A DNA stretch of 64,000 nt from Truepera sp965215315 (GCA_965215315.1 CBDCDB010000008.1:868001-932000), one strand, 5' to 3'; numbered from the stretch's first letter, positions 43,284 through 53,705 are shown. The notes: generated by a model from the letters alone, not told the origin. Made by a program: numbers and translations.

Positions 43284-43321
43284 AAAGCGCTGGAAAGGTT
43301 CACCTTTCCAGCGCTTTTCAC
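43284..43321. terminator. Bidirectional rho-independent terminator
   Basis: Perfect 15-bp stem AAAGCGCTGGAAAGG (43284-43298) and CCTTTCCAGCGCTTT (43303-43317) with loop TTCA. A-rich on one side and T-rich on the other, so it serves both the PH-domain gene and the convergent LysM gene. Confidence 0.9.
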
Positions 43322-43336
43322 AACTTTTAACTCTAT

Positions 43337-45214
43337 CTACGGGACGACGAGCACCATTCCGACGTAAGGCCGTTCAGGGTCGGGGAGATAGCTGTTCGCC
43401 TCTGCGATTTCGGGCCAGCGGTTGCCGTTTCCGTAGTAGCTTAGTGCAACCGCTGATAGGGAGTCGCCGGAACGCACGACGTAAGTATCTTGCGCGCCAG
43501 AGAGTCGTGCCACGTTTTCCTGCACCCGCCCCAAGTTTTGCCGCAAGGTGTTGTATTCGTTTCGCTGCGCGTCAGCCAGATTTGTTACGTCCGGCGAGAC
43601 AACCAAAAAGTCGCGGAGCTGGGTTGCTAGGGTGCCTGCACGACTGCGGGCGTCGCTGAGCTGCGCCTGGGTCGGTTTCAGGAGCTGTGAACGGCTCGCG
43701 CCGGTGGCGGCGCTGAGCTGCTGTGCCAGGGTATTGCGTTCACCCCGAAGGTTTGACAGCTGATTGTTGAGGGTGCTGAGCTGACCCCGCGTGGTTTCTA
43801 ACTGGGTTTGCGCTTCGTCTAGCTGTCCGCCCCTAGCCTCGAGGTTAGTTCTGGCCTCTTGCAGATTGTTCTGCGCGGTTTCTAATTTCGTCCGGGTTTC
43901 TTCAAGCTGCGTTTGGGCCGTACTGAGTTCTTCGGCGACGTTCTCCCGCTCACGCTGGGCCTGTTGCAAATTCTCCTGGGCCGTATTGCGCGCACTATCC
44001 ACCTGCGTAAGCTGTTCACTCAGCGTTTTGACCTGCGCTTGGGCGTCCCTAAGCGTGCTCTGTACGTCTGTGTTCTGCGCTTTAGCAGCCTGAAGCTCTT
44101 GGGTAAGGGTGTCATTTTGTGCGCCGCGTTCACGGGCCTGGGTTCGCGCGGTCTCGAGCTCGCCGGTCAGCGTTTGAACCTTGTTTCGGGCCTCTTCTAA
44201 CTGTGTTTGTAACGCGTTCTGCTGCTCTTTGGCAGCGTTAAGCTGACCTGTCAAGTCTTCGTTTTGCGTTCCCTGTTCCTTAGCTTGCGTTTGCGCCGTC
44301 TCTAAGTTTTTCTTTAGCTCCTGAACCTGCGCCTGCGCGTCACTCAGCTGGGTTTGCAGCGTTTCCTGCTGGTCTTGAGCGGTTTTCAGGTCGCCGGTCA
44401 AGGTCTGCACCCGTTCTTGGGCGGTGTTCAAACGGTTTGTAAGCTGGTCATTCTGAGAGCCGCGCTGCGTTACCCGCGTTTGCGCCGCCTCCAAGTTCGT
44501 CGTGAGTTTCTGTGTTTGCGCCTGCGCGTCCGCTACGCGGCTTTGCAACGCAGTTTGCTGCTCCTCTGCCGCGTTCAGCTGATTGGTGAGCGTGTCGTTT
44601 TGCGTTCCCTGTTTTTGCGCCTGAGCTTGCGCCGCTGTAAGCTGTTCCGTCAATGTAGTGAGCCTGGTCGTCTGCTCGGCAGCGCTATTTCTGGCAGCCC
44701 CCAAGTCAGCGGTGAGCTTTTGCACCTGAGTTTGAGCAGCCTCGAGTTCACTCTGGCGATTTTCTGTCTGGGTTTGGGCTTCTTGTAACCGGGTCGTCAG
44801 GTCGTCGTTCTGAGTTCCGCGCTGCGTTACCTGGGTTTGAGCCTGCTCTAAAGACGTGTTCAGCTCTTGTACCTGGGCCTGTGCCGCCTCAAGGTTTTTT
44901 TGTAGCGTCTCGCTCCGCGTTTGCGCTGCGTCCCCCGCACGCTGAGCCTGCGTCAGGGCTTGCGTTTGTGCTGCGGCTTCAGTTTGCGCTGTTTGGGCGG
45001 CTTGTGTCCCGGTCAGGTCAGCGAGACGCGTTTGCAAGGAGCTGAGCTGCCGTAATTCAGCGGGCGTCGGGTCGGCACTATTTAGGCGACCCGTCAAGGT
45101 ACGAATCACTGCGCCCAAATTTGTGGGGTTCTGAGCAGCGGGTGTCTGAGCGGGTTGGGCCGAGGCCACCCCCAGGCAGAGCGTGGCGAATAGACTGTAG
45201 CGGACAAAGTTCAT
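43337..45214 (-). CDS. Exported long coiled-coil protein with C-terminal LysM domain
   Basis: The protein has about 625 residues from the ATG at 45214, which has GAGGGG just upstream; the frame extends to 45322 without a better start. A signal peptide (MNFVRYSLFATLCLGVASAQ) is followed by about 500 residues of Gln/Thr/Ala/Leu-rich coiled coil. A motif G-[TSA]-QN-[DE]-x-LT recurs five times at spacings of 70, 49, 63 and 49 residues, all multiples of seven. The LysM domain (YVVRSGDSLSAVALSYYGNG) ends the protein and would bind peptidoglycan. A structural envelope or cell-spanning role is likely. Confidence 0.85.
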   Translation of the reverse strand: MNFVRYSLFATLCLGVASAQPAQTPAAQNPTNLGAVIRTLTGRLNSADPTPAELRQLSSLQTRLADLTGTQAAQTAQTEAAAQTQALTQAQRAGDAAQTRSETLQKNLEAAQAQVQELNTSLEQAQTQVTQRGTQNDDLTTRLQEAQTQTENRQSELEAAQTQVQKLTADLGAARNSAAEQTTRLTTLTEQLTAAQAQAQKQGTQNDTLTNQLNAAEEQQTALQSRVADAQAQTQKLTTNLEAAQTRVTQRGSQNDQLTNRLNTAQERVQTLTGDLKTAQDQQETLQTQLSDAQAQVQELKKNLETAQTQAKEQGTQNEDLTGQLNAAKEQQNALQTQLEEARNKVQTLTGELETARTQARERGAQNDTLTQELQAAKAQNTDVQSTLRDAQAQVKTLSEQLTQVDSARNTAQENLQQAQRERENVAEELSTAQTQLEETRTKLETAQNNLQEARTNLEARGGQLDEAQTQLETTRGQLSTLNNQLSNLRGERNTLAQQLSAATGASRSQLLKPTQAQLSDARSRAGTLATQLRDFLVVSPDVTNLADAQRNEYNTLRQNLGRVQENVARLSGAQDTYVVRSGDSLSAVALSYYGNGNRWPEIAEANSYLPDPERPYVGMVLVVP

Positions 45215-45432
45215 AGAAATCCCCTCGAGTAGGCTGACGTGGCGCACATAGCTAAAGTAACTGTAGCAGGATTTGGTCAGGACAGGGTTTGAAGTTTTGC
45301 GCTTTGGGACCCCAGGTATCAAATCTAGCTCGAGTCCCTTTAGGCCAGCTTGTTACAGCACTGACAAAAAACCCACCACAAGCGATAATCGGTTTAGGTC
45401 ATGGTTTATAAGTAACCGTTCAGGGAGGCCGG

Positions 45433-45738
45433 GTGGCAACCATTCCAAAATTACGGCTTATTGTAAGCGGCACCGTCATCGAAGGTACGCAGGTTGCTTT
45501 AGGCGACCTGCCGCGCGCCGAGCAGGGCGGCGCGTCCGAACTCGCTCAGTTCCTCGGCGGTGCAAAGCGCGTACTTATTTTGCAAAAGCCGGTCGTTTAC
45601 GGGAGCGCCGAGGGGGTTCAGCCGCGCTACTTGGTCATCCGTCAAGACCAGATTCAGGCGTGTGAGTTTATCTTGCCCGAGGTGGCGGAAACCGACGACC
45701 AAATCCGTGACAGCTTCCGCTGGGAGTGGGACGAGTAG
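45433..45738 (+). CDS. Small hypothetical protein
   Basis: The product has 101 residues (start VATIPKLRLIVSGTVIEGTQ), with a GTG at 45433 preceded by GGGAGG. It has no signal or membrane segment and no recognised family. It stands alone, divergent from the LysM gene. Confidence 0.6.
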   Translation: MATIPKLRLIVSGTVIEGTQVALGDLPRAEQGGASELAQFLGGAKRVLILQKPVVYGSAEGVQPRYLVIRQDQIQACEFILPEVAETDDQIRDSFRWEWDE

Positions 45739-46154
45739 CGGTAGGTAGGCACCCCGGGGCGACCAGAGCCAGGTCACGTCTTTACTTCGTCACAGGTGGC
45801 AAACAGTCGAAAACACGCTCGGCACAGGTTTTACAGGTTAGGTTTACGGACTGTAGCACTTAAGCAGTTAGAAGCTACCGTAATTACCTCAGAATGTGCG
45901 TGCTAGACGGTTTAGTTAAAGGTGGGAGCGTCCGTTCCCAGATGATACCTGCTATAATTAGGCTAACTGGTAGACGCTGAGAGAATAGGTATCCTTCTCT
46001 CTTGAAAATGCCGGTAACTATGCTTTTAACCTCACCACAACTATCTCACCGTAAACAAGCTAGGCGTTAGGTATTGCGCCGAGGCGTCTTCGAGGCTTAC
46101 GTCTTTCGTAGTGTCCATCGCGACAGAATGATTTTGAAGAACTGCCGACAAAAC
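45739..46154. other. Intergenic region containing MITE copy F
   Basis: About 415 bases without a gene. Copy F occupies 45854-45954. Nothing else recognised. Confidence 0.4.
45854..45954 (-). repeat. MITE copy F (101-bp form)
   Basis: Read leftward it begins TAGCAGGTATCATCTGGG and ends CTTAAGTGCTA. TA follows at 45955-45956; the other side has TG. Closest to copy C, including the core GTCTAGCACGCAC. Confidence 0.85.
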
Positions 46155-46856
46155 CTAGCGTCTACCCGCGACGTACCGCCGCGTAATCGCAAACCCCGAA
46201 TCCCACACTTTGTAACCGAACGCCAGCAGCGGATGCGTCCAGTTCCCGGACACCTCACCTACGCGAAGTGCCGCCAACAGACCCTCCGGCGTGCTTACGT
46301 CGCGCTCCGGCGTTTCAACCCAGGCGTCGCCCACGTCAGCGAGGGTGTGCGCGTCCGAGCCGCCACTTTTCGGAAGTCCGTGCGCGTCCGCCCACGCTGC
46401 CCCGGCTCGGTTCCAGTGCGGCCTCGAGATACGCGCGTTAAAACTCTCGACAAGATCGACGTCTCCGGCGACGCGCTTCAGCGCTTCAGGTTTGAGGCGT
46501 TTCTTTTTCAGCGGGTCGAACCTGTGCGGGAGCAAGACGAGGCCGCCCTGCGTCCGAATCCGCGAGACCGTCTTTTCGGGGCTCAGATCGCGGGGGATCT
46601 TCTCGGACAAAAACAGCCCAATCATCTCGCCCTCGAGGATACTGACCTCTTCCCCGACGATAATCTGCGGCGTCTCAGGGTGAGTTTTACGCCGCTCAGC
46701 GGCTAACGCCTGAAGCTTTTGTGCGCCCCAGATTTCGTTGTGGTCGGTGACGGCCTGAACGTGAATCCCCGTGGCAACAAGTCGCTCGAGTAACTCGGGC
46801 AGCGGTACTACGCAGTCGAACGAAGCTTCAGTGTGAAGGTGAAGATCTATCTTCAT
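46155..46856 (-). CDS. PHP-domain phosphoesterase
   Basis: The protein has 233 residues with the metal-binding pattern of PHP proteins: HLHTEASFDC at the N-terminus, VTDHNEI, GEEVS, LLPHRFDP and GSDAHTLADVG. It probably hydrolyses a phosphoester such as a nucleotide or histidinol phosphate relative; the substrate is unknown. It lies 48 bases downstream of the lipid kinase gene on the same strand. Confidence 0.82.
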   Translation of the reverse strand: MKIDLHLHTEASFDCVVPLPELLERLVATGIHVQAVTDHNEIWGAQKLQALAAERRKTHPETPQIIVGEEVSILEGEMIGLFLSEKIPRDLSPEKTVSRIRTQGGLVLLPHRFDPLKKKRLKPEALKRVAGDVDLVESFNARISRPHWNRAGAAWADAHGLPKSGGSDAHTLADVGDAWVETPERDVSTPEGLLAALRVGEVSGNWTHPLLAFGYKVWDSGFAITRRYVAGRR

Positions 46857-46904
46857 ATCTATACTTAACTTAAAACCTCTGCGTTTGTTCGGGTAGCCAC
46901 AACG

Positions 46905-47776
46905 TCAGTGCGCCCGCAGGTCAACCGTGATTTCGCCCCCCGGAACCTGCGCCGGGTCATCGCCGCGCACCTCTTCGTCGAAGTGTAGCGGCAGCCCGTC
47001 CCAAACGAGTTTAAGGTGACGCCCACGAACGATGTCGATGTTGGGCAAGGTTTCCAAATCGCCCGCCGCAAGTTTGCTGAAATAGGCTTGCAAACCGACA
47101 CGTTCGTCTTCACGCACCCGAACTACACCGAACAACTCGTCGCTCGGATCAGCGTCCGGGGCGAGGCGCAGGCGCAGCCCCACCGCAGCAGTGTTCATGA
47201 CCTCGAGCAGCAGGTAACGCCCCGACAGGTCGTGCCCGTCCAGCGTCAACTGCCACTCCCGCGCTCTGTACTGCGTAAGGGTTCAAATGCCGCCTGCGCC
47301 GCCCGAAAGAGGTTTTTACCCTCGTCAGGGTTGTAGCGCTCCATGCCGTGCGCGAACAAACCGACGCCGAACGCCTCGAGAAACCGCGCCTCCCCCCACG
47401 GTGCGCGGATAGCGCCGAGGTCGAAGGGACGTGCACAAGGGTGCGCCAGTCCCCGCAAGAGATTTTCAGTCGTCTCGGTCAGGCCGAGCGTCCGGGCGAT
47501 GTTGTTGGCGGTGTCCAGGGGTGCGAGCGCAAGGGGAACTTTGGACTTTGCCGCAGCTAAAGCCAGGGCAACCCCGCGAATCGTGCCGTCGCCGCCCGCT
47601 GCGACCACGAGGTCGCCGGGATTTTCGAGGGCGCTGGCAAGTTCGTCTTCACTTCCCGTCGGAACGTGCTCGGCGTCGTAACCGGCTTCTGCCGAAAGCT
47701 CGAGACTACGCGCGGTCGAAAGGCGCAACCGACCAGCGGCGTGCGCGTTATGAATCAGGGTCGCGCGGCGGCTCAC
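46905..47776 (-). pseudogene. Diacylglycerol/lipid kinase, frameshifted
   Basis: The first frame (47776-47246) holds the catalytic domain: LVVAAGGDGTIRGVALALAA (GGDGT ATP motif) and LAPLDTANNIARTLGL. Near 47275-47285 the frame shifts by -1 and the second frame (to 46905) supplies the C-terminal beta-sandwich: WQLTLDGHDLSGRYLLLEVM, then LAPDADPSDELFGVV. Without the shift it would be a normal YegS/DagK-type kinase of about 290 residues. Either a recent mutation or an assembly error at a CCC run. Confidence 0.8.
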
Positions 47777-47809
47777 AAAGATTGGCTCAAATCGGTCGAG
47801 CGGGCAGGC

Positions 47810-48019
47810 TCACGGGAGTTGTTCGATGGTGTGCGACACGCCCCTCAGCACCTTGAGCGCCTCTTGCCGGAGTTGCCGAAGTTCGATCTGCACCTCACGC
47901 GGCCCGAGCAATGGGTCGGGTTCACCCGCCTCGAGCCGCCGCATCAGCTCTTCGTGCCGTTCGCTAAGCTCGGCGAGCTGCGCGAGTTCGGTAGGTCGTA
48001 GGAGTGCGTAACGCCTCAT
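47810..48019 (-). CDS. Small hypothetical protein upstream of the lipid kinase
   Basis: The product has 69 residues, charged and helical (LAQLAELSERHEELMRRLEA). The ATG at 48019 has TAGAAT seven bases upstream and the lipid kinase follows after 33 bases, so this is probably the first gene of that operon. No family recognised. Confidence 0.6.
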   Translation of the reverse strand: MRRYALLRPTELAQLAELSERHEELMRRLEAGEPDPLLGPREVQIELRQLRQEALKVLRGVSHTIEQLP

Positions 48020-48261
48020 AAAAGCTATTCTAAAGCGCTTTTGACCTTTGGCGCGAATTTCACAGCCACAGTTTCACCGCAATAATGCGCTTTGGGCGTC
48101 GCTGAGCACTTTGGCGCACAGGCTTGGCGAGCGGGTTAGCGCGCTACTTCAGCTGGTTTTGACGTCAGCCTCACCGACGCAGGGGCGAACGTAGAGGCAC
48201 TGTGCCCTACACCACACCTTTAGCAGCGTGTGTTAAAGTTGCTTTCCGGAGGGATACATTT

Positions 48262-49395
48262 ATGCTGAAAAGGTCAACAGTTTATCTGGCGCTTGTTTTA
48301 AGCATCGTTCTAGCAGCTTGTACCATGCAAACGGGGCCGGATACAAATCCACCAGACAACGGCGACGACGTGCCCCCACCAACCGAAAATTTGCCGCTCA
48401 GCTTTGACCGCGACTTGGTAGTCTTTAACGCTGGTGGCGGCATCTTGAGCGACCCGCGTACCGTCTCAGTTACCAATGACGGGGCGAACGCGCTCGAGCT
48501 TACCGGCACCTTTGTCGGCGACGCCGCTACGCAGTTTGCGCTGCAAGACCCCGCCCCGTTCAGCCTCGGAGCCGGAGAGAGCAAAGAAATCACCATCGTC
48601 TTTAATTCGGTTGCCGACGTCCTCGGCCCCAAAAAGGCAGAACTGAGCCTTAGAAGCGGCAACGGTGGCGCAAACATCGCTTTAGGCGGCCTTCAGGTTA
48701 GAGGGCAAGACGGCAACATCGAGCCTTCGCTGCAGTGGATTTTCGACACCTATGACTACGGCATCAGTACAGGTGACGAAGACCCGACCAATTCGAAGCT
48801 CGTCAACGCTCCGACCGAGGCTATCTTGGGTGACGAAATCCCCGCCCAAACCTTCGTCCGCGCCGACCCCGCGTTGCCAGTCACGCTTCAGGTGTTAGCC
48901 GCGTTCGGCCCTTCGGCGCTCGACCCGGTGTTCGCGTTCGGGTTTTACGACCCAAGTGGGGGTGAGCCGGACTTAAACGAAGTGCTGGCCGTGCCCAACA
49001 CACCAGCCTTTAACGGTCAGCGCCTCGAGCCCGTCGTTACCGCCGCAGACGGCTTTCCGGCGGGTACGATGGGTGTGGTCAGCTTCGAGCCGACAGCCGA
49101 ACCCTTCGGGTTTTACTCGACGTGGCCGAAAACGGACCGCTTTGCCGAGCGCACCGCCTACAGCGAAGACGCCCGCAACACCTTCGACAGCACCATGCAT
49201 CACGTCCGGGTGTACCCGCTCGACGATATGTCTTACATTGTCGTCACCGACGAGTCAAACGGACTCAATGACTTTAACGACTCGGTGGTGCTTGTGACGA
49301 ACATTCAGCCGGTTGCGGCAACAGACGGGGGCGGAGATGGTGGTGGAGACGACGGCGGAGATGATGGTGGAGACGGGGGCGAAGGCGAGCAGTAA
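48262..49395 (+). CDS. Lipoprotein with Ig-like (Hydin-type) and DUF4114-like domains
   Basis: The protein has about 377 residues from the ATG at 48262 (GGAGGG at 48248-48253); the frame opens at 48202 but lacks a ribosome site there. It has a signal peptide with lipobox VLAAC. About 50-150 resemble an ASH/Hydin beta-sandwich (VSVTNDGANALELTGTFVGD). The C-terminal half ends in ESNGLNDFNDSVVLVTNI, typical of DUF4114 domains. A Gly-Asp run (DGGGDGGGDD) closes the protein and may bind divalent cations. Surface-exposed; function unknown. Confidence 0.75.
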   Translation: MLKRSTVYLALVLSIVLAACTMQTGPDTNPPDNGDDVPPPTENLPLSFDRDLVVFNAGGGILSDPRTVSVTNDGANALELTGTFVGDAATQFALQDPAPFSLGAGESKEITIVFNSVADVLGPKKAELSLRSGNGGANIALGGLQVRGQDGNIEPSLQWIFDTYDYGISTGDEDPTNSKLVNAPTEAILGDEIPAQTFVRADPALPVTLQVLAAFGPSALDPVFAFGFYDPSGGEPDLNEVLAVPNTPAFNGQRLEPVVTAADGFPAGTMGVVSFEPTAEPFGFYSTWPKTDRFAERTAYSEDARNTFDSTMHHVRVYPLDDMSYIVVTDESNGLNDFNDSVVLVTNIQPVAATDGGGDGGGDDGGDDGGDGGEGEQ

Positions 49396-49430
49396 GCTAC
49401 AAAAACAGGCTTGGCTACCGTACACTTGCG

Positions 49431-49467
49431 AGCGCCCCGGACATTCAGGTATCCGGGGCGCTTTTTA
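49431..49467 (+). terminator. Rho-independent terminator after the lipoprotein gene
   Basis: 11-bp perfect stem AGCGCCCCGGA (49431-49441) / TCCGGGGCGCT (49452-49462), then TTTTA. Confidence 0.9.
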
Positions 49468-49568
49468 CTGGAACACTTTTTATAGGAGGGTTTTTTACAA
49501 AGGTCAATGGGTAGAAGGGTGAAAAAAACACGCCTACTAGAGTTTTCGTGATCTGCACATGCTTTCAG

Positions 49569-49612
49569 GCGAAAACCTTTCGGCTCTAAAACCCGAAAGA
49601 TTTTCGCTTTTT
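49569..49612 (+). terminator. Second terminator-like hairpin
   Basis: 15-bp stem with one mismatch: GCGAAAACCTTTCGG (49569-49583) / CCGAAAGATTTTCGC (49593-49607), then TTTTT. It isolates the downstream DUF1800 gene from read-through. Confidence 0.75.
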
Positions 49613-49782
49613 ACGGCTCAAACAGTCACGAAAGGCTCGTTTTCGGCCTATCAACCTGCAGTCAAGATTCACCAAACCTCTAGAGTAACCGTCCATACTC
49701 CTCTCAACTACGGAACCTTGCCGTAGCGGAGGCGTCGGGATGGGTTCACACGGCTGTTTACCTAGCGGTCTCATATGATTTT

Positions 49783-51286
49783 ATGCGGCGATCTTACACC
49801 ATGATTTCACGCCGGGAGCTATTTCGGCGTGCCGGGGTTACGGCGCTCGGCGTCACGTTGACGCCTGCGCTGGTAGAGGCTGCAAAGGGTACGGCAAGGG
49901 CAGTTTCCCCGGCACTGCATTTTTTACGGCGGGTCGGCTGGGGCGTTCGGGCGGGCGAGTTAGACGCGTTGACACACGTGGGTTGGGAGGCTTGTTTGGA
50001 AGCGCAGCTGGGGTACGACACTCTCTCCGACCCCATCACAGACGCTTTTTTAGCAAACAACAAGGTTCCTCTTGGCGACGTAGAAACGCTGCGCAGGGCA
50101 GCCGACGACGATTACGGTAAGCTTATGGAGCGGGCACTCTGGGCGAGAATCTACCGCGCCGCGTGGAGCGAACGCGGGTTGTTTGAACGCATGGTCGAGC
50201 TCTGGACAGACCACTTTAACATCCCGATCCCCGACCTGTTAGCCGACAAGATTATCGATGACCGCGACGTAAATCCGCGCTCACGCGCTCGGACGTTTTA
50301 GCGACCTCTTGTACGCTTCGGCGACGAGCCCCGCGATGCTCCTCTATCTTGACAACGCGAGCAGCAACAAGGAATACCCGAACGAAAACTACGCTCGCGA
50401 ACTTTTAGAGCTGCATACGTTAGGTGTTGACGGCGGTTATACCGAGAGGGACGTCAAGGAGGTCGCGCGGGCGTTTACCGGCTGGAGTTTGAACGACAGT
50501 TTTCCCGGACGGTTTTATTTCGATGCGAACAAGCACGACGACGAAAAAGAGGTGCTGGGACGTACACTTCCGGCGGGGCGCGGTATTGAAGACGGCCTCG
50601 AGGTTCTCGACCTTTTGGCCCATCATCCGGCGACGGCCCGGTTTATCGCCCTCAAGCTAGGCCGGATGTTTGTCGAGGATACGCCCCCAGAGAGTTTTAT
50701 TGGGAGTACCGCAAACGCTTTTACCGATTCGGATGGTGAGCTGCTAGCCGTGGTGCGCCACGTTTTTCACACACCCGAGTTCTGGGCCTCGGCGGGTCGA
50801 AAGTACCGCCGCCCGCTCGAGCAACTCGTCGCCAGTTTGCGGGCGCTCTATCCGGCACTAAAGGTCAGCGCCAAGGGCCGGGGCGAGCTGATCTGGAGGC
50901 TCGAGACTCAGGGCCATAGACCTTATCATTGGTTCCCCCCGAACGGCTACCCGCAAACCACCGAAGCGTGGCTCTCATCAGGCGGGCTGCTCAGGCGCTG
51001 GAACCTGGCGATGAGGCTGCCTTACGCCAGTGAAGGCTGGATAGAAGGGGTCACGCTCGACCTGGGGGCGCTGCTCCCGCAAGCCGAGACGGTGGGCGTG
51101 TGGGTTGACCGGAGTGCGCTGAGATTAACCGGGACGAAGTTGGAACCTGTGCAGCGCGAAGCGCTCGTCGCGTTTGTCGCCGACACCTCCGACCCGGACT
51201 ATCCGCTGACCGAGGAGCGCTACACCGATAAACGCGCTGCGCTTGCCGGACTGCTCTTGGCGTCGCCGGGTTTTCAGTGGAGTTAG
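49783..51286 (+). pseudogene. DUF1800 family protein, frameshifted
   Basis: The first frame (49783-50301) begins with a Tat-like signal (SRRELFRRAGVTALG) and the DUF1800 start HFLRRVGWGVRAGELDALTH. It stops early because an extra A in GTAAATCC near 50270 shifts the frame; dropping one A gives DRDVIRAHALGRFSDLLYAS and continues into the second frame (to 51286: NENYARELLELHTLGVDGGY, PFEW-like LGRMFVEDTPPESF). DUF1800 proteins are secreted, of unknown function, and usually paired with DUF1501 as here. Total about 500 residues when corrected. Confidence 0.85.
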
Positions 51287-51293
51287 GAGAAAG

Positions 51294-52551
51294 ATGAAGC
51301 TTTCACGGCGAGAGATGCTTAAAGGTACGGTCGCAGGCGGCGTCGCGTGGCTCGGCGCTTCGGTTTTCGGGGGTGCGCCGCTCTACGTGTTTGCTCAGGA
51401 GGAAGGAGGAGCGCCCACGAGACACCCTGGTCGTCGTCTTTCAGCGCGGCGGGGTGGACGGCCTCAGTTTAGTCGTCCCTTACGGCGAAGGCTCGGCGTA
51501 CTACGACGCCCGCCCGACTATCGCCTTACCCGAAGGCGATTTGCACGACTTGGACGGGTTTTTCGGCCTACACCCGAAACTCGCCGGGTTCAGCGAGATT
51601 TTTAGGAGTGGGCACCTTGCGGTCGTTCACGCGGCGGGGTCACCTGACCCCTCGAGGTCGCATTTCGACGCGATGGAGTACATGGAGCGCGGCACACCGG
51701 GCCTCAGGACGACCCCGACAGGCTGGCTCGCGCGGCATCTGGAAAGTGCTCCGTGGATGAACCCGTCCCCCTTTCGGGCCGTCGGCATGGGTACCACCGT
51801 GCAGAGTGCGCTGCGCGGCCCCGTCCCGGCGTTGCCGCTTGGGTCGATTGCCGACTTTCACCTGACAGGCCGCGACGACCAGCTCGGGGCGCTTCAGCGG
51901 ACACTGGCGAAACTTTACGGCAGTGCCGACAATTACGACGAAACCCTGATCAGTACGTCGCAAGAAACGTTCCGCACCGTAGACGCGCTGCGAGACTTGG
52001 CAGACGAAAGGTATACCCCGGCAGCGGCGGCATCTTACCCGGACTCCCCTTTGGGGCGGAGCTTACAACAGGTCGCTCAGCTGATTAAGGCGGGGGTGGG
52101 GCTCGAGGTCGCCTGCGTCGATGCGGGGGGCTGGGACACCCACGAAGAGCAGGGCGACGCGGACGGTTGGTTGGGCGGCCTGGTGGATGATTTCGGCGCG
52201 TCACTGACGGCGTTTTACGCCGATATGCAGGAGCATCTGGCGAACCTCACGGTGGTGACGATGAGCGAGTTTGGGCGGCGCGTCGAAGAAAACGTAAGCC
52301 GAGGCACCGACCACGGGCACGGCAACGTGATGTTCGTAATGGGCAGCGGCGTCGTGGGCGGCGTGCATACGCGCTGGCCGGGGCTGCACCAAGACGCGCT
52401 CGACGAAGGCGACCTCGCTATCACGACCGATTACCGCGACGTGCTGGCAGAAGTTTTAACCAAACGGCTCGGCAACGGCGCTTTGGACAGCGTCTTTCTG
52501 GACTACACCCCGACACCGGGCGGTATCCTTAAGCCGAGAGTTTTTGGATGA
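51294..52551 (+). pseudogene. DUF1501 family secreted protein, frameshifted
   Basis: The ATG at 51294 with AGGAG just upstream starts a Tat signal (MKLSRREMLKGTVAGG). Near 51400-51425 a +1 shift is needed to reach the main frame, which reads RDTLVVVFQRGGVDGLSLVV, DAGGWDTHEEQGDADGW and TMSEFGRRVEENVSRGTDHG, the sulfatase/phosphatase-like DUF1501 core. About 420 residues when corrected. It follows DUF1800 by seven bases; the pair is a widespread operon whose role is not established. Confidence 0.85.
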
Positions 52552-53296
52552 AACGCCTTTTCGTGATGTTCGGCCTCGTTCTGCTCGGTGTGGCTTACGC
52601 CCAAAAAGACGCAGCTATCGCCATAGCTCGGAGCATCCGGCCTTAAAACCGCTTTTAGCCCTCCACGACGGCTGGAGCGCCGACGCTTACGATACCCGTA
52701 ACAGTTACGGCATCTGGCGGGTGCAGTTCTACTTTCCCGGTGGTGAAGAGCTTGGCTGGGCGGACGTCAATCCGGAGATGGAAAAGGTTTACGCGTGGGA
52801 AGCGTTTTATGAACTGACCGGCAAGCTACAGCGGCAGACGCAGCGGGCGCTCTACCGGTTTGTCCGGCGGAGCCCCGAAGTGCGGGCGCTCGTCGGCGAC
52901 CCCGCACCTTTAGAGAAATGGTTCTGGTACGACTCGTGGCGTGAAGGCTGGTTTGTGCATCTCAAAAACGGCTCCGACGCAGTTGACGTGTCGATTCGCT
53001 CACGCGTTAAAGGCTCGCTCAAACTCACCGACCTGTTCATCGAAAAAATCTATTTTCCCAACACGCCCAAGCTGGGCGAATACCGGGCGGCGCAGCGCTC
53101 GAGCGCCGTCGCCCTCGCCTTTGCCAATTCTGAAATTGCGGCGGCGCTGCGGGAAAAGCCGGGTTGGACGAGTAGCGGAACACGCCTCGATGGTGAAGTG
53201 TGGCACGTCTCGTTTGCTCGAGCCGAACGTGAAATAGCGAGCGCCGTCGTCGATCTAGACGCGCAGCGCGTCGAGCAGGTCAGCGTCACCCCTTGA
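52548..53296 (+). pseudogene. Exported hypothetical protein, frameshifted
   Basis: The ATG at 52548 overlaps the end of the DUF1501 gene and encodes a signal peptide (MKRLFVMFGLVLLGVAYAQ). That frame stops at RSIRP; the body is in the -1 frame from about 52620 (HPALKPLLALHDGWSADAYD to VDLDAQRVEQVSVTP). One missing base around 52605-52645 explains this. No family recognised. Third consecutive gene of this operon with a frame break. Confidence 0.7.
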
Positions 53297-53471
53297 GACC
53301 ATAGACCTCGAAAAAACCACCGGCCCCAACACTAAGCTCTGGGGAAACTTTCTAGGCGTCATTATACTTGGCAAGCAGTACAGCAGTACGCGTATCCTAC
53401 AGGCGCGATGTGATATCGTCAACTAGCTTCGGAATCCTCGAGGTTCACCACAGCAGCCGGGAGAACGAAGT

Positions 53472-53687
53472 TTGCGAAGTCGGACGCTCAATCTAGCTTT
53501 TAACCGTGCTCTGAGCGACGCCGCGTACCGTCAGGCGCTGCTGCTGGGTTTGCGCCGAACGCTGCTCGAGGCCGGTGTCCCGGAAGCTGAAATCAAGAAG
53601 CTCGAGGCGCACGCACCGCATTCTCTGGAGAGTTTGGCAAGGGCGCTCGAGACGGTTCACGAACAGACCTTTACGCCGCAACATTGA
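53472..53687 (+). CDS. Small hypothetical protein
   Basis: The product has 71 residues (NLAFNRALSDAAYRQALLLG), helical. The start is probably the TTG at 53472 after GGGAGAACGAAG. No family recognised. Confidence 0.5.
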   Translation: MRSRTLNLAFNRALSDAAYRQALLLGLRRTLLEAGVPEAEIKKLEAHAPHSLESLARALETVHEQTFTPQH

Positions 53688-53705
53688 ACGAATGGCCGGC
53701 CTTGC

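Noticed and set aside
44354..44788. Forward 144-codon frame within the LysM coiled-coil gene
   Set aside because: Leu/Arg/Cys-rich antisense of a Gln/Ala-rich repeat gene; no start signals.
46074..46706. Forward 210-codon frame opposite the PHP gene
   Set aside because: Antisense of a gene with clear metal-binding motifs; Arg/Pro-rich shadow.
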